From JAJNPS01 sp031430315 (GTDB lineage Bacteria; Pseudomonadota; Alphaproteobacteria; Rhodobacterales; Rhodobacteraceae): a DNA stretch of 17,485 bases. Positions 1 through 7,362 of the stretch are shown piece after piece (the stretch's first letter is position 1; the number at the start of each line of letters is the position of its first letter). The position numbers and the translations under genes were made by a program. A model generated the notes under the pieces. That model was not told the DNA's origin. It saw nothing but the letters and a program-made list of their open reading frames with translations, and did no database searches. The stretch spans positions 1 through 17,485 of the forward strand of contig JANPBI010000194.1 in the NCBI GenBank assembly GCA_031430315.1, read 5' to 3'.

Positions 1-1038
1 GTGCGTTGCTTTGGCTTTGGCGAACAGCACCGGCTGGAAAGACAGATGTCCGTGCCGCTGCCCGCCGTCGGAGAGATCCTTGTCCGTGTGGACGGCAGCG
101 GCATCTGTGCGGCGGACCGGGCGATGTGGGATGCGACCGGCCCGTGGAAATTGCGTTTTCCATTCACGCCGGGCCATGAATTCACCGGAACGGTCGTGGC
201 CCTGGGTGAGGGTGCGGCAGAGCGCCATGGCGTCACTTTGGGTGATCGCGCGATTGCAGAGTTGAACATCACCCACGGCGACGACTTTTTCCGCCAGCGC
301 GGACTTTACCATTTGACTGACCACATGGACGTTCTTGGGGCGACTTTGGACGGAGGATGGGCCGAATACATGATCTACCCTGCTGGATCGGTTGTGCATA
401 AAGTGCCTGCATCCCTGTCAGACCGCGCGGCATGCTATACTGAGCCTTTGGCCAATGCCATTCACGGCGTACAGCGTGCCGCGATCCAGTTTGACCATGT
501 CGTGGTGGTTTCTGGTGCCGGGCCTATCGGGATGGGAATGGTCCAAGCTGCACGTCTCAAGAGCCCGCGCAAGCTGATCCTGGTCAACCCAGGTGCGGCA
601 AAGCGCACCCTGGCTTTGCGGTTGGGAGCTGACATGGCCTTTGACCCCAAAGACCCGGCGCTGCGCGAAGCCATTTTGGATCTGACCGCCGGGCGAGGGG
701 TTGATGTATTTCTTGAGGCTTCCGGGCAGACGGATGCATTCCTTCGGGGGCTGGATTTGTTGCGCAAGGCCGGACGGCTTGTAGTGTTCGGCGTTTACAA
801 GGCGACCGTACCAGTTGATCTGAATGTTTTTGGCGAGTTCAAGGAGCTCAATATTCTTGGCGGCCATCTTGCACCGTTTACCTATGCGACGGCACTGGAC
901 CTGATGGCACGCGGGTTGGTCGACGGCGATGCCTGCGTGACGCATGTGTACCCCTTGGAAGAATTCCGCGAAGCAATTATGCGCAAGCCGGGACCTGAAG
1001 AAGTGCAGATCAAGGTCATGCTTGACCCCCGGCTCTAG
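1..1038 (+). CDS. Zinc-type medium-chain alcohol/polyol dehydrogenase (erythritol/L-threitol dehydrogenase-like), 5' end uncertain
   Basis: This gene encodes an MDR-family dehydrogenase that should oxidise a sugar alcohol to a ketose (or the reverse) with a nicotinamide cofactor in the cytoplasm. Catalytic zinc ligands are visible as C36 (GICAAD), H59-E60 (PGHEF) and E148 (TEPLA). The Rossmann glycine motif is GAGPIG at 172-177. The GEGAAERHG segment near residue 70 and the C-terminal half resemble erythritol/L-threitol dehydrogenases as I remember them. The four-cysteine structural zinc loop normally found around residues 90-110 is absent. N196 stands where NAD-preferring members have Asp at the end of strand beta-2, so NADP use is possible. 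The frame opens with GTG at base 1; homologues begin within a few residues of this point, so the true start may lie just upstream. It converges on the importer operon at 1205, and its own operon is outside the window. Family assignment is firm; the substrate is a guess. Confidence 0.8.
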   Translation: MRCFGFGEQHRLERQMSVPLPAVGEILVRVDGSGICAADRAMWDATGPWKLRFPFTPGHEFTGTVVALGEGAAERHGVTLGDRAIAELNITHGDDFFRQRGLYHLTDHMDVLGATLDGGWAEYMIYPAGSVVHKVPASLSDRAACYTEPLANAIHGVQRAAIQFDHVVVVSGAGPIGMGMVQAARLKSPRKLILVNPGAAKRTLALRLGADMAFDPKDPALREAILDLTAGRGVDVFLEASGQTDAFLRGLDLLRKAGRLVVFGVYKATVPVDLNVFGEFKELNILGGHLAPFTYATALDLMARGLVDGDACVTHVYPLEEFREAIMRKPGPEEVQIKVMLDPRL

Positions 1039-1044
1039 AAGTTT

Positions 1045-1066
1045 GGCGCCGATGTTCGGTGGCGCC
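1045..1066. terminator. Possible hairpin between convergent genes
   Basis: GGCGCC (1045-1050) is repeated as its own reverse complement at 1061-1066 with a 10-base loop, seven bases after the dehydrogenase stop codon. There is no T-run on either side, so it is not a classic intrinsic terminator. Its place between two convergent transcription units is the main support. I see nothing else convincing in the rest of the 166-base gap (1039-1204). Confidence 0.3.
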
Positions 1067-1204
1067 TCGCAACTATGTCCTATGCTCGTGCCTGGATACT
1101 CAAAGCAATGCCCATACCGGCCGGGATGTGAGGCGACGTGTTGAGAGTTCGATGGCCTCCTAGATCGAGCGAACCCCTATCTAGCCAGGCAGGACGCTAG
1201 CAAA

Positions 1205-2182
1205 TCAGTTGGCACTTCGAAGCTTGCGTTGCACGACCGATAGCGCCAGCGCCACGACCAGAATTATGCCCGACAGCGCGTCCTTGAGGTTGAAATCCAG
1301 TCCCATCAGGTTCAGCCCGTTCGTGACCATACCGATGAACAGAACGCCGGCAACCGTGCCCAGAACATTTGGACGTCCGCGCCGGTGCAGTGCCGCGCCG
1401 ATGAACACCGCCGCGATGGCATCCAGGAGGTAGGAAAAGCCTGAAAGCGGCGTGAACATCCTGATATTGGCGGCCGCGACAAGTCCACCAACGGCCGCAG
1501 TTGCTGCAGCCAGAACGAAGACAAGAACCAGAATACGGTCGACCGGAATGCCCGCGACGATTGCGGCAGAACGCTGCATCCCCATCGCATGCACCCGCCG
1601 ACCCCAGATCGAACGCTCCAGCCCGATATAGTAAACGGCAATCAGGACCGCCGCGATCACCACTTCTGTCGGCAGACCCAAGATGTCACCGGTGGCCAGG
1701 TCGCGAAAAGACTGCGGCATCTGTCGGTGGGAATTCGGCCCCCCGCCATTGGTGAATATGCGCTGGACCGATGACCCGATAAAGAAGGTACCCAAGGTCG
1801 CCAGAAACGGGCTCATTCGCAGCCCGACAATCAGTCCTGCGTTGAAGATCCCGACAACCGCTCCGCCCAGAACGCCGACCAGCGCCGCGCCCGCCCAGTC
1901 CATCCCATAGGATTTCATCGCCACAACGGCAAATGCAGCCCCGAAATCCAGACCGATGCCCAGCGACAGATCAATCCCGCCGGTCGCCACCACAAGCGTC
2001 ATCGCCAGGGCCATGATCATAAGGACGGAAGACCCTTCGACAACGTTCAAAAGGTTGTCGCCTTGCAGGAATACTGGGTTGGACACGGCAAAAACCATAA
2101 AGAAAGATGCGAAGACAACAAGAAATCCATTTTGTATCAAAATGTTGCGCAGGGTATGTATGGAAAGGGCGGATCGTTGCAT
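1205..2182 (-). CDS. Sugar ABC transporter permease (RbsC family), second permease of the left importer
   Basis: This is an inner-membrane permease of the ribose/galactose-type (CUT2, BPD_transp_2) ABC family. It forms the translocation channel together with the permease encoded just upstream. The 325-residue length is normal. Hydrophobic segments run through the whole protein, with the family landmarks ATGGIDLSLG near residue 70 and SPFLATLGTFFIG in the middle. I chose the ATG at 2182 because homology begins at MQRSALS, because it overlaps the upstream stop by one base (TGATG), and because GGAGG lies just before it. A longer open frame back to 2338 would overlap the other permease and add a non-homologous, Arg/Gly-rich leader. 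It is the last gene of the operon, converging with the dehydrogenase at 1038. The substrate is not readable from sequence. Confidence 0.92.
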   Translation of the reverse strand: MQRSALSIHTLRNILIQNGFLVVFASFFMVFAVSNPVFLQGDNLLNVVEGSSVLMIMALAMTLVVATGGIDLSLGIGLDFGAAFAVVAMKSYGMDWAGAALVGVLGGAVVGIFNAGLIVGLRMSPFLATLGTFFIGSSVQRIFTNGGGPNSHRQMPQSFRDLATGDILGLPTEVVIAAVLIAVYYIGLERSIWGRRVHAMGMQRSAAIVAGIPVDRILVLVFVLAAATAAVGGLVAAANIRMFTPLSGFSYLLDAIAAVFIGAALHRRGRPNVLGTVAGVLFIGMVTNGLNLMGLDFNLKDALSGIILVVALALSVVQRKLRSAN

Positions 2183-3162
2183 CACCCCCGGCCTCCACGT
2201 TGTGCCAATGCAGCCAGCGCCACGACCACCACGATCAGCGTTCCCTTGATCAACCCGGTCCAGAAGACATCGACCCCCATCGACTTGAATCCGATCGAGA
2301 TGGCCGACACCAGGACTGCGCCGAGAACTGCTCCCCACATGGTCACGATCCGACGGGGGGAAAAGGCGGCCCCGAGGAATGTGGCCAGCACCATTTCAAG
2401 CATCAGATTATCTTCAACCCCCGGGGAGCTGCCCGAACCGCGCGCCAGGATGAAAAAGCTTGTCGTGAACCCCATCAGGGCCGCGAGGATGTAGGTCTGC
2501 CTCACGAGCCGGTCGACCCGCAGTCCGGAAATCGCAGCTGCGTCACGGCTGCCACCTGCCGCTTGTAGGTGCATGCCCCATCGAGTGCGGTGCAAAAGGT
2601 GCCAGGCCGCCAGGGTGACAATCGCCACGATCATGATCCCCAAGGGCAATCCAAGAACTGTACCTGACCGCAGGTCGGTAATCACGGGATGGTCCAGGTC
2701 GATGCGTTTGCTGGCGGTGACGACATTGTTCACCCCGACCACCGCGACAAACATGGCGAGCGTCGTCAGCAGCGGGCTCAGGCCCGCGCGGGTCACCAGA
2801 ACGGCGTTGATTGTGCCCACAACAATCGAAGCGGCAAGGGCCAATACGACGGCAAGCACAAGCCCGCCGCCATTCGTCAAGATGACCGCAATGATGCCCG
2901 CACAAAGGACCGTCGTTGCCGGGATCGACAGGTCAATTCCACCGGACACGACATCATCCCCACCAGCCATTACCACGGCCGACAGGCCGATCGACACCAG
3001 CACGACCGTCAGGCTTTGCGTCAGGACCAGTCCGAGGTTCACAAGCGTAAAGAAGTTCGGGGCTTGGGTTCCGACATAGGTCAAGAGCAGCAGAAAAATG
3101 ATCAATGGCAAAAGACCCATGATCCGTGTTTTCCAGTCGCCAGCACGAGCATCAGGCGCCAT
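2182..3162 (-). CDS. Sugar ABC transporter permease (RbsC family), first permease of the left importer
   Basis: This CUT2-type inner-membrane permease has 326 residues and partners the next gene as a likely heterodimeric channel. It is hydrophobic throughout and contains SPLLTTLAMFVAVVGVNN, the counterpart of the conserved permease/ATPase-coupling region. I chose the ATG at 3162 (MAPDARAG): it overlaps the ATPase stop by 11 bases and follows a GAGGGGG ribosome-binding site. An earlier in-frame ATG at 3204 lacks homology. The segment before the conserved GGIDLS motif carries extra residues (AGGDDVVS), and GGIDLS is followed by IPA instead of the usual LG or VG. This makes it the more divergent of the two permeases. 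The family is clear; the ligand is unknown. Confidence 0.92.
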   Translation of the reverse strand: MAPDARAGDWKTRIMGLLPLIIFLLLLTYVGTQAPNFFTLVNLGLVLTQSLTVVLVSIGLSAVVMAGGDDVVSGGIDLSIPATTVLCAGIIAVILTNGGGLVLAVVLALAASIVVGTINAVLVTRAGLSPLLTTLAMFVAVVGVNNVVTASKRIDLDHPVITDLRSGTVLGLPLGIMIVAIVTLAAWHLLHRTRWGMHLQAAGGSRDAAAISGLRVDRLVRQTYILAALMGFTTSFFILARGSGSSPGVEDNLMLEMVLATFLGAAFSPRRIVTMWGAVLGAVLVSAISIGFKSMGVDVFWTGLIKGTLIVVVVALAALAQRGGRG

Positions 3163-4675
3163 CGGCAACCCCCTCAAGGTCAAGGGCACCCGTCGTGATG
3201 GCAACCAGTCGGTCGAGGGTCAGGTCTAAGGTGTCGAGCGTTGCAATGACCCGTCCGCGCATCATCACCACGATCCTGTCGCACAGGCCGAGCAGCTCTG
3301 TCGGGTCGGAAGAGGATAAAAGGATCGCCGCCCCGTCCTGGACCAGATTTTCCATCAACTGATAGATCTCGGCCTTTGCCCCTACATCGACCCCAACTGT
3401 CGGATCATCAAGCAAGAACACCTGCGCCTTGCGCGCCAGCCAACGGGCGAGCACCACTTTTTGCTGGTTTCCGCCGCTGAGGAACCGCGTGATGGCCGAT
3501 GGATTTGCCGGTCGGATATCCAGGTTGCGGATCTGTGTCTGAGTGTTGGCCCGCGCCTTGGCCCGATTTTCAAGGCCGAACGTGGCGTTCGCCTCAAGGG
3601 TCGCCAGCGTGACATTTTCGGTGACCGTCATCGGCAACACCAGCCCGTCCTGCCTACGGTCACGCGGGATCAGAACGATGCCCTGCTGAACGGCCTGAAC
3701 GGGGCTGCGCAAGGAGGCCTTTTTTCCATTCAGCCGGACGCTGCCATCGGTGGCGCGACGCAGGCCATAAAGCGTATCAGTCAGCTCTTCGCGTCCAGAA
3801 CCGATCAGGCCCGCAACCCCGAGAATTTCGCCACGATGCAGCGAAAAGGTTACGTCTTCAAAGCTGTGTCCTTCGGCAAGGTTGCGGACCTCAAGTATGG
3901 GGGGGCCAGGGCTCCGTGCTTTCTTTGGGAACATTGTGTCTAGCGAACGACCGACCATCGCCTGAACCAGTTTTGGCCCGGTATCGCGGTCTACACTTTC
4001 AAAAACGGCGACATCCTTGCCTTGCCGAAAGACGGTCACTCGGTCGCAGATGTCAGTGATCTCGGTCAGGTAGTGCGACACATATAGAACCGAGATGCCT
4101 TGCGCCTTCAACCTGGCGATGGCCTGCATGACGGTCTTTGTCTCGGCGCTGGGCAAAGGCGCCGTAGGTTCGTCAAAGACCACGATGCGGGCCTTGCCGT
4201 CGATCAGTGCGCGGGCAATCTGGACAAGCTTGCGCTCGGCCGTGCCGATGTCGCGGATCAGACGATTTCCCGAAAGCTCGACGCCCAGAGTGTCGCGCAG
4301 AAAGGTTTCGGCGCCGCGGCGCATCCGGTCACGGTCAAGTCCCATCCGGCGGCCGATTTCCTGTCCCATGAAGACGGATTCTGCCACGGTGAAATGCGGC
4401 ACAAGGTGCAGTTCCTGGTGGATGAACCGGACCCCGGCGGCCTGTATGGTCTGCGGGGTAATCTGCGTCAGGATCTGGCCGCCTACACTCACCGATCCGG
4501 CATCTGGCCGATAAACGCCAGCCAACACCTTGATGATCGTTGATTTTCCCGCACCATTCTCGCCCACTAGGCCATGCACTTCGCCAGGTGCAACCTGCAG
4601 ATTTGCGTCGTCAAGCGCTATGACGCCGGGGAAGGCCTTGGTGACCCCCTGCATTCGAAAGGCCATACCAGCCAT
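3152..4675 (-). CDS. Sugar ABC transporter ATP-binding protein, double-domain RbsA/MglA type (left importer)
   Basis: This cytoplasmic protein has two fused nucleotide-binding domains and energises the left importer. Domain 1 has Walker A GENGAGKST (38-46), a degenerate signature (IGTAERK, 143-149), Walker B VVFDEPTA (165-172) and H-loop His201. Domain 2 has a degenerate Walker A, GLIGSGREE (289-297), in which the Lys is Arg. Its signature LSGGNQQK (399-406) is canonical, but Walker B LLDDPTVGVD has Asp for the catalytic Glu, and its H-loop region reads SSSDP without His. Such asymmetry is normal for the RbsA/MglA family, though the Glu-to-Asp change weakens site 2 further. Length (507 aa) is typical. 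The start is ATG 4675; an in-frame ATG at 4666 is a plausible alternative because neither has a strong ribosome-binding site. It lies 78 bases after the binding-protein gene, beyond a strong hairpin, and overlaps the next permease. Confidence 0.95.
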   Translation of the reverse strand: MAGMAFRMQGVTKAFPGVIALDDANLQVAPGEVHGLVGENGAGKSTIIKVLAGVYRPDAGSVSVGGQILTQITPQTIQAAGVRFIHQELHLVPHFTVAESVFMGQEIGRRMGLDRDRMRRGAETFLRDTLGVELSGNRLIRDIGTAERKLVQIARALIDGKARIVVFDEPTAPLPSAETKTVMQAIARLKAQGISVLYVSHYLTEITDICDRVTVFRQGKDVAVFESVDRDTGPKLVQAMVGRSLDTMFPKKARSPGPPILEVRNLAEGHSFEDVTFSLHRGEILGVAGLIGSGREELTDTLYGLRRATDGSVRLNGKKASLRSPVQAVQQGIVLIPRDRRQDGLVLPMTVTENVTLATLEANATFGLENRAKARANTQTQIRNLDIRPANPSAITRFLSGGNQQKVVLARWLARKAQVFLLDDPTVGVDVGAKAEIYQLMENLVQDGAAILLSSSDPTELLGLCDRIVVMMRGRVIATLDTLDLTLDRLVAITTGALDLEGVADGA

Positions 4676-4710
4676 AAGCCTGCGCTTTCAATCCGGTGGA
4701 AAAACGACAT

Positions 4711-4738
4711 GCGCCGGACGTGTCTTCACGCCCGGCGC
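4711..4738 (-). terminator. Intercistronic hairpin with T-run between binding-protein and ATPase genes (attenuator or mRNA stabiliser)
   Basis: Bases 4711-4722 pair with 4727-4738 to give a 12-bp stem and a 4-base loop. The one non-Watson-Crick position on the plus strand (A4718 opposite C4731) becomes a G-U pair in the minus-strand transcript. The stem is therefore continuous only in the RNA that would be made. Six bases past the stem, the minus strand has five T (4704-4700). This is the form of a weak intrinsic terminator or a processing barrier, and is commonly seen after high-copy binding-protein genes in ABC operons. It would make binding protein more abundant than the ATPase and permeases. 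Confidence 0.6.
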
Positions 4739-4753
4739 CTTGAACGCAAAGAC

Positions 4754-5731
4754 CTATTCGATCTTGCCGTATCCCAGTGCTTCATGCACGGCTTTGGCCT
4801 CTTCGGGGCCGCGCACTGGCATGACCGGCACATAAGTCTGCGGCAGCAATGTTTGACCGGCAAAGTGGCGGGCCACGTTTTCGGCCGCCGTCTTGCCGAT
4901 CAGGTTCGGCTGCTGGGCGACGTTGGCGACAAAGGGGCTGCCGTCTTCGGCCATGATGGCAAGCGTGTCAGGGCCGCCATCCAGCGCGGTCACGATCACG
5001 TCCGTCCGCCCGGCTTCTTCCAAGGCCTGCACGACGCCGATTGCGGGCTGGTCCCAGCAACCGACATGAATGGCATCCAGCGTGCCTTCGGGATACCGGC
5101 TTAGAAGATCAAGGGTTTGCTGACGGGCATCTTCTGGGGCGTTGGCAAATTCTTCGGCCAGCTCTGGCTGAATGATTTCGATCCCCGGATAGTCCTGAAG
5201 CACGTATTTCCACAGCCCAGCACGGATCCCGCAAATCCGCAGGGCCCCTTCAAAGGCATTGAACACAGCGACTTTGCCCTGTCCGCCCATGGCATCCGCC
5301 ATATAGCGACCGATCGTGGTGCCCATGTAATAGTTATCCGAAGTGGTATTGTTCACCGCGAAAGGCGACGGATGGTCTACAGTGAAAACCGGGATTCCCG
5401 CTGCCTTGAGGGCCTCGAACTTCGGCTCAACCGCGCCGTCACCCAGAATGGAGATGACCGCGTCAACTTTGTTGTTCAGCAGAATGTCGTGGTTGTCCGC
5501 ATGGACCTGGTTGTCCCGACCGCCGTCCACTGGAACAACTTTGCCGCCCAGCGACTCGACCATGCCGACAGCGCCGTTAAACGCTTCGCGGTCCCAGAAA
5601 TGCTGGGTTCCCACGACGGCAACGCCGATGGTCTTGCCCTCCAGCGTCAAGGCGTCTTCGGCCGCTGCCGGCCCCGAAGTAAGTGCGGCTGACAGCATCA
5701 GGGATGCGGCCGCCCTAGCAAAATGGTTCAT
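4754..5731 (-). CDS. Periplasmic sugar-binding protein of the left ABC importer (type 1, ribose-binding-like)
   Basis: This is a secreted solute-binding protein (325 aa) that captures the ligand in the periplasm for the importer encoded downstream. A Sec signal peptide is visible: MNHFARAAA, then a hydrophobic stretch, ending in the cleavage motif PAAA before Glu at about residue 25. The mature protein opens with the type 1 periplasmic-binding fold start (KTIGVAVVG), followed by NNKVDAVISILGDG, IPVFTVDHPS and, near the C-terminus, ALDGGPDTLAIM. These match the Peripla_BP_4/RbsB-like family. The ATG at 5731 is preceded by GGAGGGAGG. It is the first gene of the minus-strand operon and divergent from the FGGY kinase. 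Clustering with a kinase, a dehydrogenase and an AraD-like enzyme suggests a polyol or pentose ligand; this is inference. Confidence 0.93.
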   Translation of the reverse strand: MNHFARAAASLMLSAALTSGPAAAEDALTLEGKTIGVAVVGTQHFWDREAFNGAVGMVESLGGKVVPVDGGRDNQVHADNHDILLNNKVDAVISILGDGAVEPKFEALKAAGIPVFTVDHPSPFAVNNTTSDNYYMGTTIGRYMADAMGGQGKVAVFNAFEGALRICGIRAGLWKYVLQDYPGIEIIQPELAEEFANAPEDARQQTLDLLSRYPEGTLDAIHVGCWDQPAIGVVQALEEAGRTDVIVTALDGGPDTLAIMAEDGSPFVANVAQQPNLIGKTAAENVARHFAGQTLLPQTYVPVMPVRGPEEAKAVHEALGYGKIE

Positions 5732-5785
5732 CTTTTCCCTCCCTCCAGAGTGTCGTGGTCTTGTCCGACGACCCGCAGCTAATCC

Positions 5786-5806
5786 TTTGACTTTACATCT
5801 GTCAAA
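5786..5806. promoter_or_regulatory. Palindrome TTTGAC-N9-GTCAAA in the divergent promoter region (candidate SorC operator)
   Basis: The 113-base gap between the importer operon and the kinase operon (5732-5844) holds a perfect 6-bp inverted repeat with a 9-base spacer. The right arm, read on the minus strand, contains a -35-like TTGACA (5805-5800); 17 bases on is only a weak -10 (TTAGCT, 5782-5777). The left arm gives TTGACT on the plus strand. An operator here could control both directions. The SorC regulator at 9090-10070, at the end of the divergent operon, is the natural candidate ligand-responsive protein. The site is seen directly; the regulator pairing is inferred. Confidence 0.45.
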
Positions 5807-5844
5807 TTTTTTCTCATTTGTAGACGCAGGAAGGGAGACGCGAC

Positions 5845-7362
5845 GTGGCAGAACTTTGGCTTGGACTGGATTTGGGTACGACCACGATCAAGGCGGCGGC
5901 CTATTCGCCGGACGGGTGTCTTTTCGCGATCAGCCAACATTCCAATGAGGTGATCCGCACTGTCGAAGGGCGGGCCGAACAAGACATGAATGCGGTTTGG
6001 AACAGTGCAGCAAATTGCCTGCGCGAGCTTGCTGCAAAATGCGCTGGCCAAGAGATCACATCACTTGGTATCTGCGCGCAGGGCGATGGTCTTTGGGCAA
6101 TAGACACCTTAGGCGCGCCGGTGCGTGCGGCGATGTTGTGGAACGACACGCGCGCATCTGACGATCTGCAGGATTTGGTGACCAAAGGTGCAACGGACGC
6201 CGTCGCGCTCGGCTGCCACACGGCTCTGTGGCCAGGGACGTCGGCGGTGCTATGGCGTTGGATGCGAAGGGTCGAGCCGACATTGGCCACGCGTGTTGCC
6301 CATGTCATGACCTGCGCCGACTGGATCGCCTACAATCTGACAGGAGAACTGGCAACCGACAAAAGCAACGGAACAATTCCGTTCATGGACATTGCCGACC
6401 GCACCTATTCTGAAACCACGCTGGCGGCCTTGGACTGTGGCGACCTTGCAGCGCGACTTCTGGCACCGCGCTGCGCCGACAGTCGGTTGGGCCTGTTGAC
6501 AGCCTGTGCTGCGGCGCAAACCGGCTTGGCCAAAGGGCTGCCTGTGTCCGTCGGGACGATGGATCTGTCGGCAATGATTGTCGGCATGTCGATGGATCAG
6601 CCCGGTCAGACCATGATGATCATGGGAACAACTGCCGTGGTCAACATCCTGACGGACCGGGTTCGCCCTGGTACAGAGCCGGTGGGGGCAACTGTCTTGC
6701 ATCCAACCGCAGATGTGGCCATCCGTGTCCTGGCCCCCTCGACCGGGGCGGCAGCGCTTGACTGGTTCGCCAGCCTGCACAGTCAAAGCCTTGATGACCG
6801 GACACCGGCGGCCGTGGCAGACAAATTGAACGCGCAGATCGCTGATGTGCCTGCCGGAGCAAACGGGGTGATCTTTCTACCCCATCTGAACGGAGAGCGT
6901 GCCCCCTTCGTCGCCCCCGACATTCGCGCGATGTTCCACGGTCTTTCGGCAAGCACCACCAAGGCCGACATGGCGCGCGCAGTGATGGAAGGTGCCGCCT
7001 TCAGCCTGCGCCATTGCTTTGAAGAAGAGTCCGGACTGCCAGTCGGCCCTGTCCAGCTTACCGGCGGCGGGTCGCGCAATCCGATTTGGTGCCAGATGAT
7101 CGCCGATATCGTCGGCCAACCGGTCATTGTCAGCGACAATTCCGATCAGGGGCTTTGGGGGGCGGCTTGTCTCGGTGCTGCCGCAATGGGCCTGGGCGAG
7201 GCGATTGCCTTGTCGCATCGCACGGAAGCCAGCCGCAGGTTTGATCCAGACCCCGAACTGCACCGCAGGTACGGACGCTTTTACCGGCGTTACGCGGTTC
7301 TGTCGCGAGGATTGCGGCGATTGCAGCGCGAGTTGTCGGAAATCGAGGAGACTGGATCATGA
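5845..7362 (+). CDS. FGGY-family carbohydrate kinase (LyxK/EryA-like subgroup)
   Basis: This cytoplasmic ATP-dependent kinase of the FGGY family (505 aa, usual size) phosphorylates a sugar or polyol, probably the ketose made by the adjacent dehydrogenase or the polyol itself. The N-terminal phosphate-1 motif is DLGTTTIKAA (9-18). The substrate-side motif AQGDGLWAID (78-87) is of the kind seen in L-xylulose and erythritol kinases rather than glycerol or D-xylulose kinases. The catalytic Asp is D240 in GTMD, where many members have GTHD or GAHD. The adenosine motif is LTGGGSRNPIW (405-415). The start is GTG 5845 with GGGAG seven bases upstream. The stop overlaps the dehydrogenase start (ATGA). 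It heads the plus-strand operon opposite the importer. Kinase family is certain; naming it eryA or lyxK would go beyond the evidence. Confidence 0.92.
   Translation: MAELWLGLDLGTTTIKAAAYSPDGCLFAISQHSNEVIRTVEGRAEQDMNAVWNSAANCLRELAAKCAGQEITSLGICAQGDGLWAIDTLGAPVRAAMLWNDTRASDDLQDLVTKGATDAVALGCHTALWPGTSAVLWRWMRRVEPTLATRVAHVMTCADWIAYNLTGELATDKSNGTIPFMDIADRTYSETTLAALDCGDLAARLLAPRCADSRLGLLTACAAAQTGLAKGLPVSVGTMDLSAMIVGMSMDQPGQTMMIMGTTAVVNILTDRVRPGTEPVGATVLHPTADVAIRVLAPSTGAAALDWFASLHSQSLDDRTPAAVADKLNAQIADVPAGANGVIFLPHLNGERAPFVAPDIRAMFHGLSASTTKADMARAVMEGAAFSLRHCFEEESGLPVGPVQLTGGGSRNPIWCQMIADIVGQPVIVSDNSDQGLWGAACLGAAAMGLGEAIALSHRTEASRRFDPDPELHRRYGRFYRRYAVLSRGLRRLQRELSEIEETGS

Noticed and set aside
2182..2338. 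Longer N-terminus for the second left permease
   Set aside because: It would overlap the previous gene by more than 150 bases and encodes a non-homologous leader. The TGATG-coupled start with GGAGG explains the data better.
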